NCBI GenBank assembly: GCA_017459225.1
Contig: JAFUDL010000511.1
Coordinates: 1-25,592 of the forward strand
DNA: 25,592 nucleotides
Source: Kiritimatiellia bacterium
GTDB taxonomy: Bacteria > Verrucomicrobiota > Kiritimatiellia > RFP12 > UBA1067
Reading direction: 5' to 3'
The translations under genes were made by a program, and so were the position numbers. The notes beneath the pieces were generated by a model. The model saw nothing but the letters and a program-made list of their open reading frames with translations, had not been told where the DNA came from and ran no database searches. This document shows positions 7,326 through 15,971 of this stretch, piece by piece. Position 1 is the first letter of the stretch; every line of letters starts with the position of its first letter.

Positions 7326-8933
7326 ATGAAGAAACTGTTGTTTGCGTGTGTGTGCGCGGCGACGTTCGCTGCGTTCTCCGATGATGTGTTGAACAGCATC
7401 GGCTTTGAAGGATTCACGGCCGGCACAACGAACATCGGCAATCTCAACGACAATGGCCAGGATACTGGCTCGGCCGATAGTGGCTTCAAGTTTGTCTATG
7501 AGTCTGCCAATGGGTCGACTGACGGCTCCACTGTGAAGGCTTATGGCACGGACGAGAATCTGCCTCTGTTCAACTACACGGGCAGGTGGGGCGTTCCTGC
7601 TGCGTTCAGGGATGAAACCCTTGCTCAGCAGAAGTACCTTGAGCTTTCCACCGAAGGTGGTACGCTCTGGCGCAGCGCCACGGAGACAACGTTTGAAAGT
7701 GATCAGCGTCTGCTTGGCAATGGCTTTGACATGGCGAATGACTTCCCCACGCTCTATGTTGACACCATGGTGCAGTTCACGCCCACTGAGGATGGCGAGA
7801 CCCCTGCCGTTAGCGGTGAGGATCGTATCGCCATCTGGCTCAACGTCGATGCGACCGATGAAGAGAATCCCGTGACGAACCTCTGCGTGTATGCTAAGCG
7901 CGTTCTTGGCGACTTTGCCGACTACGTGCCAGTGAAGTTCACGGTCAACAACTTCGACGTGCAGCCTGGCGTGTGGTATCGTCTCACGGTCAAGGCATTC
8001 GGCGACGTTCTTGGCGGAATGTCTTTCCCGGGCTTCATGGTCTACATTGATGGTAAATTGCTTACCACCGATACGCCCACGATGGATCCTGCTCTCGTTG
8101 ACACTTATGCCGAATACATGACGGCTGGCGCTGACAACATGAAGAACGGCTCGGTGTTCATCTCGCTCATTGGTGAAGAGCCCACGCCTTTCTTCAAGGG
8201 CGTTGGCTTCAAGGGTTCGGGCGCCATCGACGACTTCCAGATTGACATCGCCACCCCGAACTTCCTCCTGAGCGTCGGCGCGCTTGACTTCACGCTCACA
8301 TGGGGCGAGGGCATCTCGGCCGTCTCCTACACGATCAACGGCGGCGAGGCCACTGCTGCTTCGAGCGGCACTGCGGTTGTGGATGTCGAGGCCAATGCCG
8401 AAGTGGCCGTCACGGTGACGTATGAGCCTTGGTTTGTGGCGGGTGCGGATTCCGCTGCCACCACATTCACGGTCACGGAGCCTGGTCAGACCTATGCCTA
8501 CACCGCGCAGCTCGCGGCCACGCCTGAGGCTGCTGGTGCTGGTGACAAGTTCGGTGATCTCTCCACCGCGACGGTCAAGACCTGGGCTGATGCGAAGAGC
8601 CTCACGCCTGCTCAGATCGCTGCCTGCGACTATGCGCTTGACGCCTACCTGCTCAACACGGGTCTGGATGCCGCGCCTGCTCTCGCGATCACCGCGATCG
8701 AGGAAGTCGCTGATGGCTGGCAGATCACGGTCAAGGCCACGGCTGGTGACGCCACGGTGTCCCTCGACGGCATCAATGGCGCGCTCAAGGTGAAGACGGC
8801 CGCCACGCTTGGCGCCCTCGCCGACGCTGCGGCTGACACCTACACGGCCACGTTCGACGCGGATGGTGTTGCCACGATCAAGGTCACTGGCGACAACAAG
8901 AACTTCATGAAGGCCACGGTTGTTGCTCAGTAA
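7326..8933 (+). CDS. Secreted LamG/concanavalin-like surface protein
   Basis: A 535-residue protein with a clear signal peptide (MKKLLFACVCAATFAAFS, cleavage near residue 19). Residues about 22-315 read as a beta-rich lectin-like sandwich of the LamG type: FEGF start, repeated aromatic strands, then WYRLTVKAFGD, FMVYIDGKLL and GSGAIDDFQI. An Ig-like beta region follows (about 320-400, ISAVSYTINGGEATAASS). The last 120 residues form a separate domain (ACDYALDAYLLNTG to the end), finishing NFMKATVVAQ. That end resembles the FFRIRAVE tail of the 1735-residue protein in this window and may be a sorting tail. Codons are visibly richer in T-ending forms (gct, gtt, tct) than in neighbouring genes, suggesting high expression or a different history. 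It stands alone between its own promoter and a strong terminator. No enzymatic motif is seen; the ligand is unknown. Confidence 0.8.
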   Translation: MKKLLFACVCAATFAAFSDDVLNSIGFEGFTAGTTNIGNLNDNGQDTGSADSGFKFVYESANGSTDGSTVKAYGTDENLPLFNYTGRWGVPAAFRDETLAQQKYLELSTEGGTLWRSATETTFESDQRLLGNGFDMANDFPTLYVDTMVQFTPTEDGETPAVSGEDRIAIWLNVDATDEENPVTNLCVYAKRVLGDFADYVPVKFTVNNFDVQPGVWYRLTVKAFGDVLGGMSFPGFMVYIDGKLLTTDTPTMDPALVDTYAEYMTAGADNMKNGSVFISLIGEEPTPFFKGVGFKGSGAIDDFQIDIATPNFLLSVGALDFTLTWGEGISAVSYTINGGEATAASSGTAVVDVEANAEVAVTVTYEPWFVAGADSAATTFTVTEPGQTYAYTAQLAATPEAAGAGDKFGDLSTATVKTWADAKSLTPAQIAACDYALDAYLLNTGLDAAPALAITAIEEVADGWQITVKATAGDATVSLDGINGALKVKTAATLGALADAAADTYTATFDADGVATIKVTGDNKNFMKATVVAQ

Positions 8934-8963
8934 CATCCGTTCGGTTTGACCGAAGTTAAGATG

Positions 8964-9000
8964 AAGAGTGCGGTGCGCTTTCGCGCGCTGCATTCTTTTT
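8964..9000 (+). terminator. Strong intrinsic (Rho-independent) terminator
   Basis: A 13-bp stem, GAGTGCGGTGCGC (8966-8978) with GCGCGCTGCATTC (8983-8995), pairs fully when three G-U pairs are allowed. It has a TTTC loop and is followed by TTTTT (8996-9000); adjacent A residues at 8964-8965 can pair with the first Ts. A smaller hairpin, TTCGGT-TTG-ACCGAA (8940-8954), lies just upstream, directly after the stop codon at 8931-8933. It ends the secreted-protein transcript and insulates the following operon. Confidence 0.92.
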
Positions 9001-9023
9001 ATGCGTTTGCCGCCTGTCATGCG

Positions 9024-9044
9024 CTAGGCACTAGACACTAGGCA
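9024..9044 (+). repeat. Three tandem heptamers next to the -35 box
   Basis: CTAGGCA, CTAGACA and CTAGGCA (9024-9030, 9031-9037, 9038-9044) are three adjacent 7-bp units differing at one position. They end four bases before the TTGACA -35 of the ketosynthase-operon promoter. They could be an operator-like array or a slippage-prone spacer. Confidence 0.8.
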
Positions 9045-9048
9045 CTCA

Positions 9049-9077
9049 TTGACATCTCACGAGTATCTTGCTAGAAT
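9049..9077 (+). promoter_or_regulatory. Near-consensus promoter of the ketosynthase-like operon
   Basis: A perfect TTGACA (9049-9054), a 17-bp spacer and TAGAAT (9072-9077, 5 of 6 matches), with TGC immediately before the -10 (9069-9071). This is the best promoter in the window. Transcription is predicted to start at about 9083-9085, directly at the GTG start codon at 9086, so the mRNA would have essentially no leader. Confidence 0.85.
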
Positions 9078-9085
9078 TTTGCCCT

Positions 9086-10456
9086 GTGGAAAAATGCTCG
9101 ATAGCAATAGTGGGCGTGTCATGCAGGTTTGCAGGGACGTCCGATCCGGGTGCGTTCTGGCGCCTTGTGATGCATCGCGAAAGCGCGATCTCCCCGCTTG
9201 GGGTTGACATGGCGCTTGCGCCGGGCGCGCGCAATCTCTTCGAGCGTCCGTATCCAACTCATGCCGGGCTGCTGGGCGACCTCTATGCGTGCGTGCCGCG
9301 CGACATCACTTTCCCGCGCCAGATAAACTCTGGCGAAAACCAGGATCTGTATTTTGCGGTGCAGCTTGCGTTCGACGCGCTTGTCGACGCGGGAATGCGT
9401 CCACATTCCGTCGATCCCGTTCGTGGCACGGTGCGCCTTGGATACGCGCCTCCTTTCAGCGCGTCCACGGTAAACTGGCTTGAGCACACTTTCTTCATCG
9501 ACCAGACGATGGACATAATCCGTCGCTTCTTCCGTTCCGCTCCGGAGGACGCGCTGGCCATGGTGCGCTCGTCCCTCGTCGACTCCCTTCCTGCTCCCGA
9601 CGCCCGCAGCTTCCTCGCTGGCCTTGGGCATCGCGTGGCCGACTGGATTGCGCGCGAATGTTCCTTCACGGGCGGCGCCACCACTCTCGACGCGGGCGCG
9701 CTGTCTGGCATCGCGGCTCTCCGCGCCGCGATTGACGATCTTCGCAGCGGCCGTGCCGATGTTGCGCTTACTGGCGCCATCGCATCCCCGCTCAACCGCT
9801 CAATACTTGAAGGCCTCTCGGGTGAAGTCACTTTCTCCACCGGCGCGGAGCTCGTTCCGTTCAGCAAAGACGGCACGGGCACCATTCCCGGAGAGGGCGG
9901 CGCGTTCTTCGTGCTGAAGCGCGAGGCGGACGCGCTCAAGGCGCATGACCGCATCTATGCGCTTGTGCGTTCTGTCGCGTGTGGTGCCCAGCCGATGGAC
10001 GTGATGCTCCAGACGGCGGCCGACCGCGCCGAAGCGCCGCTTGCCTCAATACAGCTGATCGAAGGCGACGGAAGCGGAATTGCCGATGCCGACGAGGAGC
10101 AGGTGGCGGCGGTGCAGAAGCTGTGGGGCGAGCACAAGCCAGGCGGACCGCTGGTGGGAATCGGATCGGTGAAGGGCAATGTGGGGCACTGCCTTCTCGC
10201 GTCCGCCGCAGCGTCCATCCTCAAGGCCGCACTTGCGCTGCGGCGCAAGGTGCTGCCGCCACAGATGCCGGCAGCGCATCCGCTGGATAGTCTTGCGAAT
10301 CTCTGCAGTCCGGTGTACCTGCTGAACGATGCGCGTCCGTGGATTACAGGCGACCCAAGTTCGCCGCGTCGCGCGGCGGTGATGGTGGAGGACCTCGGCG
10401 GCCGCCGTGCGGCGCTGGTTCTCGAGGAAGAGCCCACTACGGAGGACCGTCAATGA
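9086..10456 (+). CDS. Ketosynthase-like protein lacking the catalytic Cys (chain-length-factor-like)
   Basis: A 456-residue beta-ketoacyl-synthase fold of the type I PKS/PUFA-synthase kind. It begins EKCSIAIVGVSCRFAG, the usual KS opening, and has PFSKDGTGTIPGEGGAFFVL (residues 258-277) and GSVKGNVGH (360-368) in the right order. The nucleophile motif (DTACSS in active enzymes) reads DAGALS at 202-207, so Cys is replaced by Ala205. The first catalytic His motif (EAHGTGT) reads EGDGSGI, replacing His with Asp328. The second His (368) and Lys363 are kept. It therefore should not condense acyl chains and resembles chain-length-factor or decarboxylating KS relatives. The GTG at 9086 is chosen because the upstream in-frame TTG (9068) lies within the promoter. 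Its stop overlaps the next gene's start (ATGA, 10453-10456), implying translational coupling and probably a protein complex. Confidence 0.88.
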   Translation: MEKCSIAIVGVSCRFAGTSDPGAFWRLVMHRESAISPLGVDMALAPGARNLFERPYPTHAGLLGDLYACVPRDITFPRQINSGENQDLYFAVQLAFDALVDAGMRPHSVDPVRGTVRLGYAPPFSASTVNWLEHTFFIDQTMDIIRRFFRSAPEDALAMVRSSLVDSLPAPDARSFLAGLGHRVADWIARECSFTGGATTLDAGALSGIAALRAAIDDLRSGRADVALTGAIASPLNRSILEGLSGEVTFSTGAELVPFSKDGTGTIPGEGGAFFVLKREADALKAHDRIYALVRSVACGAQPMDVMLQTAADRAEAPLASIQLIEGDGSGIADADEEQVAAVQKLWGEHKPGGPLVGIGSVKGNVGHCLLASAAASILKAALALRRKVLPPQMPAAHPLDSLANLCSPVYLLNDARPWITGDPSSPRRAAVMVEDLGGRRAALVLEEEPTTEDRQ

Positions 10457-13400
10457 ACGCAGACCTCAGCGAGGCGTTCGGCAGCGAGCTGGTGCTCTTG
10501 GGCGCGGCGGACGATGCGGCGCTGGCGGATGCGGCGGATGCGCTTGTGCGCTTTCTCGACCAGGCGCCCGGCGTGCCGCTGCGCGACGTCGCATACACCT
10601 GCGCGAAGCGCTTCCCAGAGGTGCGCACGGCCGTGCTCGCCATAGTGGCCCGTTCCGCCGGCGAACTGCGCGCACGCCTCATCTCGGCGGCGGGGCGCAT
10701 AAGAGGCGGCGCGGCGCGCGTGCGCGACAAGAGCGGCACGTACTACTTCAGGCGGCATCTGCTTGGCGAGGGGCTTGGAAAGCTCGCGTTCGTATTCCCC
10801 GGCGCGGCGTCGTTCTATCCCGACATGCTGCGCGACCTCTCGGTCAGGTTCCGCGAGTGCCGTCTGCCGTTCGACGAGCTTGAGGCGGCGCTTGCCGGCG
10901 CTGGACAGTTCCAGCCCTCGGTGTTCGTGTTTCCGCCTGCGTCGTACTACACGCACGACGCCGACGTCTTCACGGCCGGGGCGTACGCCGAGACCGTCGT
11001 CTCCACATACACCGCGAACGCGGCTATGGCGCGCATCCTTGAGGCGTTGGAGATACGCCCTGACGGCGCAACCGGCTTTGCGGGCGGCGACCTCAACGCG
11101 CTCGTGGTGGGAGGTCTCTTCGGAAAGAAGTTCGACCGCAAGAAAAGGCTCGACTTCCTGCGCGACACCTACAAGGTGGTGAACAACGCGGTGTCGCACC
11201 AGGGATTGCCGAAGTGCGTGCTGATAGCGGCCGTGTCGTCACGCCCCGAGGCGCTTTCCGAGGCGCTTGCCTCGTTCGGTCCCGAGAAGGTGCAGCCGGC
11301 TTTCGTGTTTTCGCCGAGGCAGAGCACGTTCGCCGTGGTGCCGGATGCGGCGGACGAAGTGCAGAAGGCGCTTGCGGCGGCGGGAGTGCGCAGCATGCGG
11401 CTGCCAGTGGACCGTCCATTCAACACGCCGTGGTGCCGCAAGGTGCTGTCGCTCTTCCACAAGCTCGCGAGCAGGTGGGTGGACCAGGCTGGCACGATAC
11501 CTGTGTACTCTTGCGGCAGCGCGGCCCCGCTGCCGCCGAAGACGCGCCGCGCGCGCGACGAGGCGGCCGACCAGTGGGTGGCGCCTGTGAGGTTCGGCGA
11601 CACGATAAGGCAGATGTACGAGGACGGTTTCCGAGTGTTTCTGGAGGCGGGGCCTAGAGGCGTCTTGACGAACGTGATTGACGACGTTCTGAAGGGCGAG
11701 GAGCACTTGGCGCTCGCGGCGGACGCGATTCACCGCGCGGGCCTGCAGCAGCTTGAGCACACTGTGGGCGCGCTCGCGGCGATGGGCGCGCCTGTCGAGA
11801 CAACTTCGCTCTTCGCGCACCGCAGGCCGAGGCTCATAGACTTCGATGCGCCGTTCGCGCTCGAGGTGAGGTCCGAGACGGAGCTGCGCCTTTCGAGGGA
11901 TTTCCCTCGTCTTGCGCTTGTGGCGGCGGACGCTTCCTTCGGCGGAGTGATGGCAAGCGCGGCCGACAGCACTCCCGGCGCGCGCAGAAAGGGCGCGGAG
12001 AGACGCGCCGCGGCGGCGGCGAGGGCGTGGCAGCGGCAGCAGCAGTTCATGTACGGCGCCACGATTCCGATGATGTCCGACGCGGAGGTCGTGGACGACC
12101 AGCCTGGCATACGAGAGGTGGCGAAGACCTTCACATTCGGCAACACGCCCTTTCTCGCCGACTTCGCGATTGGCGCCGCAGGGCGCGTCGCGTTCTCCGA
12201 TTCGAAGCTGCACGGCCTCGTGCTGCTGCATCCCGTGGCTGCGGCCGAGATCATGGCCGAGGTGGCGCAGATGATAGTGCCCAAGCGCCGCGTGGCGGCG
12301 GTGGAGGATCTTCAGTGCCGGCGCACGGTGGCGTTCCGCGACGACAAGCTGCGCCTCTTCGTGCGCGCGGAGCGCACCGCCAGCGCCAATCCAGACCAGA
12401 TTGCCGTGCATGTGCAGGTGCGGGAGGATGCGCCTGACTCGAAGTGGACGTGGTGCGCGCTGGAGGGCACGTTCGTCTTCGCGCAGAACTATCCGGCGCC
12501 TCCTGCGTTCGTGCCGCCTCCGCTCTCCATGGCGCGCGACGTTCACTGGACCGGCAGCGACATCTATCCAGACCGTCTCTTCTCCGGCGAAAGCCTGCAC
12601 TGCATACGCGCGGCCGACCACTGGAGCGAGACGGGGCTCGACTACGAGGTGGAGGTGCCGTCCTCCGAAGGCGCCGTGCCGCACACGAAGTTCCCCGTCT
12701 GGGCGCTGAATCCGCAGCTTCTCGCGGCCGTGGCTGACGGATTCCAGCTGTGGCGCAGCCACGAACGCCGGTTCCCTGGCGCGCTCTCGTTTCCGTTCCG
12801 CGTTCGCCGCATAAACCTGTACGCGCCGCTTCCCGAGGGAACGCATCTGCAGTGCTATCTGCGCCACACCGGCGTGACGCCGAAGTCGCTGGTGACCGAC
12901 ATTCTGGCATCCGACGGCAATGGACAGCTGATGCTGGAGATGCGCGGCTACGAGGAGATAACCGAACGCGTGTCGGAGGAGTTCCGCAAGCAGATTCTCG
13001 ATCCCGCCACGACTTTCCTCACGCGTCCTCTGCCGCCCGCGTTTCTCGGCTCGCCCGCCACGCGCGTGGCGTCTGCCGTCGTCACCGATGTGCCGTATCC
13101 CGTCTTCGAGCGCAACGAGGAGCTGTGGCTCAAGACCCTTTCGCAGGTCGTGCTTGGCAAGACGGAGCGCGGCGACTTCGCCGACCTCTCCGGTTCGGCG
13201 GGCCGGCGCACGGAATGGCTGTTCGGCCGTCTTGCCGCCAAGGAGGCGGTGCGCCGCTTCATGCACGAGAACTACCAGGCCCGCTGGTGCGACGCCGACG
13301 TGCAGATATGGCGCGACGACAGCGGCAAGCCGCATGCGATCGGCAACTGGCGCGACTATCTGACGTCTCCTTTGGACCTCACGATCGCGCACACCGCGCA

Positions 13401-13794
13401 GTTCGTGGTGGCGGTGGTGGCCGCGAACGCGCGCGTGGGAGTGGACGTTGAGGCGCTTGGGCGCGATCTCTCCGAGGAGTTCATGCATGGCGTGTTCACC
13501 GACGACGAACGCGAGCTCACCGTGCGCGCCGCAAGCGCGCCAAGCGCGGCGGTGAGGTTCTGGTGCGCCAAGGAGGCGGTGTCGAAGGCGCTGGGAACGG
13601 GCATACGCTATTCTCCGCGCGAGCTCGTGGTGGAGTCGTTCCAGGCCGAGACGGGCGACATGGAGCTGCGCCTCACCGGGCAGTGGCTGGAGTCGTTCAG
13701 GCAGTTCACCGGCAGGCCCGTGCACGTGGCCTCGGCCGTCGTGAAGGGACACGTGCTCGCCAGCTGCTTCATCCCCGAGAGCATGTTCGCGTGA
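10453..13794 (+). CDS. AT-like / dehydratase-like / phosphopantetheinyl transferase fusion
   Basis: A 1113-residue multidomain protein. Residues about 108-450 are an acyltransferase fold (LAFVFPGAASFYPDM), but GHSxG reads GFAGG (208-212), so Ser is replaced by Ala210, and the usual AFHS reads PFNT, so His is replaced by Asn324. A basic/Ala-rich linker (about 505-530) follows. Residues 555-690 form a first hotdog dehydratase-like domain (NTPFLADFAIG then LHGLVLLHPVAAAEIMAEVA); the expected His after LAD is Phe571. Residues about 695-840 form a second hotdog half (FPVWALNPQLLAAV, FPFRVRRINLYAPLPEG) where the usual LLD reads LLA758. Residues about 880-1113 are an Sfp-type 4'-phosphopantetheinyl transferase with GVDVE (996-1000) and FWCAKEAVSKALG (1036-1048); these magnesium/CoA residues look intact. 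No acyl-carrier motif is present. The ATG at 10453 overlaps the upstream stop. Family context: PUFA-synthase or heterocyst-glycolipid-type systems. Confidence 0.85.
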   Translation: MNADLSEAFGSELVLLGAADDAALADAADALVRFLDQAPGVPLRDVAYTCAKRFPEVRTAVLAIVARSAGELRARLISAAGRIRGGAARVRDKSGTYYFRRHLLGEGLGKLAFVFPGAASFYPDMLRDLSVRFRECRLPFDELEAALAGAGQFQPSVFVFPPASYYTHDADVFTAGAYAETVVSTYTANAAMARILEALEIRPDGATGFAGGDLNALVVGGLFGKKFDRKKRLDFLRDTYKVVNNAVSHQGLPKCVLIAAVSSRPEALSEALASFGPEKVQPAFVFSPRQSTFAVVPDAADEVQKALAAAGVRSMRLPVDRPFNTPWCRKVLSLFHKLASRWVDQAGTIPVYSCGSAAPLPPKTRRARDEAADQWVAPVRFGDTIRQMYEDGFRVFLEAGPRGVLTNVIDDVLKGEEHLALAADAIHRAGLQQLEHTVGALAAMGAPVETTSLFAHRRPRLIDFDAPFALEVRSETELRLSRDFPRLALVAADASFGGVMASAADSTPGARRKGAERRAAAAARAWQRQQQFMYGATIPMMSDAEVVDDQPGIREVAKTFTFGNTPFLADFAIGAAGRVAFSDSKLHGLVLLHPVAAAEIMAEVAQMIVPKRRVAAVEDLQCRRTVAFRDDKLRLFVRAERTASANPDQIAVHVQVREDAPDSKWTWCALEGTFVFAQNYPAPPAFVPPPLSMARDVHWTGSDIYPDRLFSGESLHCIRAADHWSETGLDYEVEVPSSEGAVPHTKFPVWALNPQLLAAVADGFQLWRSHERRFPGALSFPFRVRRINLYAPLPEGTHLQCYLRHTGVTPKSLVTDILASDGNGQLMLEMRGYEEITERVSEEFRKQILDPATTFLTRPLPPAFLGSPATRVASAVVTDVPYPVFERNEELWLKTLSQVVLGKTERGDFADLSGSAGRRTEWLFGRLAAKEAVRRFMHENYQARWCDADVQIWRDDSGKPHAIGNWRDYLTSPLDLTIAHTAQFVVAVVAANARVGVDVEALGRDLSEEFMHGVFTDDERELTVRAASAPSAAVRFWCAKEAVSKALGTGIRYSPRELVVESFQAETGDMELRLTGQWLESFRQFTGRPVHVASAVVKGHVLASCFIPESMFA

Positions 13795-13802
13795 GGTTGC
13801 AA

Positions 13803-15971
13803 ATGAGAACGCTTACGGTAATCTGGCTGCATGAACCCTCCACTAGCGACGCCGACATGATGTCGGTGGTGGAGCATGGACTTTCGGACGCCTTCCGCGA
13901 CTTCTGCGCGGAGGCGTTCAACGTGCGCATGCCCCTTGACTATCCGCCGCTCAAGCTCGCCACCGTTTCGTCGCCCGAGGCATTGCCGGACGCGCTTTTC
14001 ATTGACGGAAATCCCTCTCGCGGCATGACGGAGGGCGGTGACGACGCCTGCCTGTTCATGGTGGATGATTCATTCTACTCGGAGGCGGTGCGCGGCGTGC
14101 CGCTGAAGGAATGGCTGAAGACGTACATACCGGCTCTTCCGAAGGTGGTGGTGGTCTATCCCGGGCGTGCGCCCGTGGTGGTGCCGCAGCGGCGCTGGGC
14201 GAAGAAGCGCATAGAGGTGCTTGCCGATCCCGAACGCCATCACGAGCGGATCGTGCATCTCTTCAAGGCGTTCTGGCTGCCGCGCTTCTGGAATGCGCTG
14301 CGGCAGTACGTGCAGGTGAAGGCCGGCACTAACTGGCACACGCCCGGGCACAATGGCGGAAACGCCTTTGCCGATTCGCCGTTCCTGAAGGGGCTCTACG
14401 AGGCTTTCGGATCGATGATATTCCGCTCGGACCTGTCGGTGTCGGTGGAGTCGCTCGGCGACCTCTCTAGCCCGGAGGTGCAGACACCTCTCTCGGAGGC
14501 GCAGAAGGTGTCGTCCGAGATATTCGGCAGCGCGCTTAGCCGCTACGTCACAAACGGCACGTCAACCTCCAACAAGGCGATGCTGATGACGCTTCTGAAG
14601 CCGGGCGAGGTGGTGCTTGTGGACCGCAACTGCCACAAGTCGGTGCACCATGCAATCGTCATGTCTGGCGCAGTGCCGCGCTATCTGCCGTCGCGGTGGA
14701 ATTCGCGCCTTGGGGTGTGGAGGCCTGTGTCGCTTGAGGACGTGCAGCGCGCGTTGGAGGTCGAGAGCGCGCTTCGTCCGCGCCTTCTGGTGCTCACCAC
14801 CTGCACATACGAGGGCGTGCTGTACCCGGTGTGGGAGGTGTCGCGCCTGTGCGAACGCGCGGGGGTGCTTTTCTACGCGGACGAGGCATGGGCCGGATAC
14901 ATGAGCTTCCACCCGTTCTACACGCGCACCGACCGCGTGACAGGACGCGCCGTGCGCTACAATGCCGTGAACGAGACCAGCGGCGCGCATTTCGCCGTGC
15001 AGTCCACACACAAGACGATGGCCGCCTTCTCGCAGGCTTCGATGATACACGTGTCGCTGAGATTCAAGGCGCTTCTCGAGGAGGACTCGTCGCCGCAGTT
15101 CCGCTGGCTTAGGCGGCGCTTCGCGCTCAACGGGCATGGCTCTTTCGAGAAGTTCACGCACGACCTGCACGAGTTCCTGCGCTACTGGCACTCCACGTCG
15201 CCGCACTATCCGTTCCTGGCGACTCTCGACGTGGCGGGCGTTCAGATGCGCCTTGAGGGAATGAAGCTCATCGACGAGCGCCTGAAATGGGCGGCGGACT
15301 TTCGCGCGCGCGTGGCGGCGGAGTGCGGCCTGCCGGAGAGCGAGTGCTTTGCGGGGCTTGAGGACATCGCTGGCGCGGCGGGCGAATGGTCTTCGGCCGG
15401 ATATCTGAAGGATCCGCTCAAGATAGTGCTGATGCTGCGCAGCCCGGAGGCGTGCGCCGCATTCAAGAAGGCGCTCTTGAAGTCGCACATACAGTGGGAG
15501 AAGTCCACCGCCACCACCATCCTCTTCCTTGTGACGGTGGGAACGGTGGAGGAGCATTTCGAGTGCCTGTTCCGCGTCTGCCGGCTTAACCGAGCGCTGA
15601 TAGGGCGCCCTGCCGCAGGCGCTGAAGACGACGGCGCGGTGTCGAGCGCGGTGGAGGGGCAGCCCGTTGTGCTGCCGCGCGACGCGGCGCTATGCGACGG
15701 CGAGTTCGTGACGCTGGACGCGTCCGTGGGGCGCATAGCCTCGCAGTTCCTTGTGCCCTATCCGCCGGGAATACCGGTGTTCGTGCCGGGCCTGAGGATC
15801 ACCGAGGCGATGGTCGAGCTTGTGAAGGGCGTGATAGCGAGCGAAGGCGTTGGCGCGGTGCATGGGCTCTTCTGCCGCGGCGGCCACATCCCGTGCTACG
15901 TGGAGGTGCTGAACCGCGACGAGGAGTCCCGCCTGCTGAACCCGTCAAGTCCGCTTTGCGCATTCCACTGA
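13803..15971 (+). CDS. Orn/Lys/Arg decarboxylase family PLP enzyme (AdiA/LdcC-type)
   Basis: A 722-residue fold-type I PLP decarboxylase. Residues 1-155 form an N-terminal wing-like region. The catalytic core has WHTPGHNGG (178-186), VTNGTSTSNKAML (249-261), DRNCHKS (274-280), the PLP-pyridine Asp in YADEAWAGY (D360) and the Schiff-base lysine in QSTHKTMAAFSQASMIHV (K404). The C-terminal domain carries SQFLVPYPPGIPVFVPG, typical of the family. It would release CO2 from arginine, lysine or ornithine to give agmatine, cadaverine or putrescine; the substrate cannot be fixed by eye. Length matches the 710-760-residue bacterial inducible forms. It starts 8 bp after the synthase fusion gene, with GAGG overlapping that gene's stop, so it is part of the same operon. 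The association hints at a polyamine attached to the lipid product, or simply polyamine supply; both are inference. Confidence 0.88.
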   Translation: MRTLTVIWLHEPSTSDADMMSVVEHGLSDAFRDFCAEAFNVRMPLDYPPLKLATVSSPEALPDALFIDGNPSRGMTEGGDDACLFMVDDSFYSEAVRGVPLKEWLKTYIPALPKVVVVYPGRAPVVVPQRRWAKKRIEVLADPERHHERIVHLFKAFWLPRFWNALRQYVQVKAGTNWHTPGHNGGNAFADSPFLKGLYEAFGSMIFRSDLSVSVESLGDLSSPEVQTPLSEAQKVSSEIFGSALSRYVTNGTSTSNKAMLMTLLKPGEVVLVDRNCHKSVHHAIVMSGAVPRYLPSRWNSRLGVWRPVSLEDVQRALEVESALRPRLLVLTTCTYEGVLYPVWEVSRLCERAGVLFYADEAWAGYMSFHPFYTRTDRVTGRAVRYNAVNETSGAHFAVQSTHKTMAAFSQASMIHVSLRFKALLEEDSSPQFRWLRRRFALNGHGSFEKFTHDLHEFLRYWHSTSPHYPFLATLDVAGVQMRLEGMKLIDERLKWAADFRARVAAECGLPESECFAGLEDIAGAAGEWSSAGYLKDPLKIVLMLRSPEACAAFKKALLKSHIQWEKSTATTILFLVTVGTVEEHFECLFRVCRLNRALIGRPAAGAEDDGAVSSAVEGQPVVLPRDAALCDGEFVTLDASVGRIASQFLVPYPPGIPVFVPGLRITEAMVELVKGVIASEGVGAVHGLFCRGGHIPCYVEVLNRDEESRLLNPSSPLCAFH

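Noticed and set aside
9068..9085. TTG at 9068 as the start of the ketosynthase-like gene
   Set aside because: It lies inside the TGn/-10 element and upstream of the predicted transcription start, with no ribosome site; GTG at 9086 keeps the complete KS N-terminus.
10286..10300. DSL triplet (HPLDSLANL, KS residues 398-406) as an acyl-carrier serine site
   Set aside because: It is in the normal KS C-terminal stretch before the LNDARPW segment, not in a four-helix carrier fold, so it does not supply the missing ACP.
12700..12760. Asp762 as the surviving dehydratase aspartate
   Set aside because: Its spacing to Gln765 (D-x-x-Q) differs from the usual LLDxxxQ pattern, where LLA758 stands in place of the Asp. 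I left the second DH half as uncertain rather than counting it among the clear losses.
11239..13752. Very long antisense open frame of over 800 codons
   Set aside because: It is opposite the AT/DH/PPTase gene, is Arg/His-rich and low in recognisable motifs, and is the expected shadow of a high-GC coding strand. The same applies to long minus-strand frames at 5357-6961, 7272-9020 and 18231-19859.
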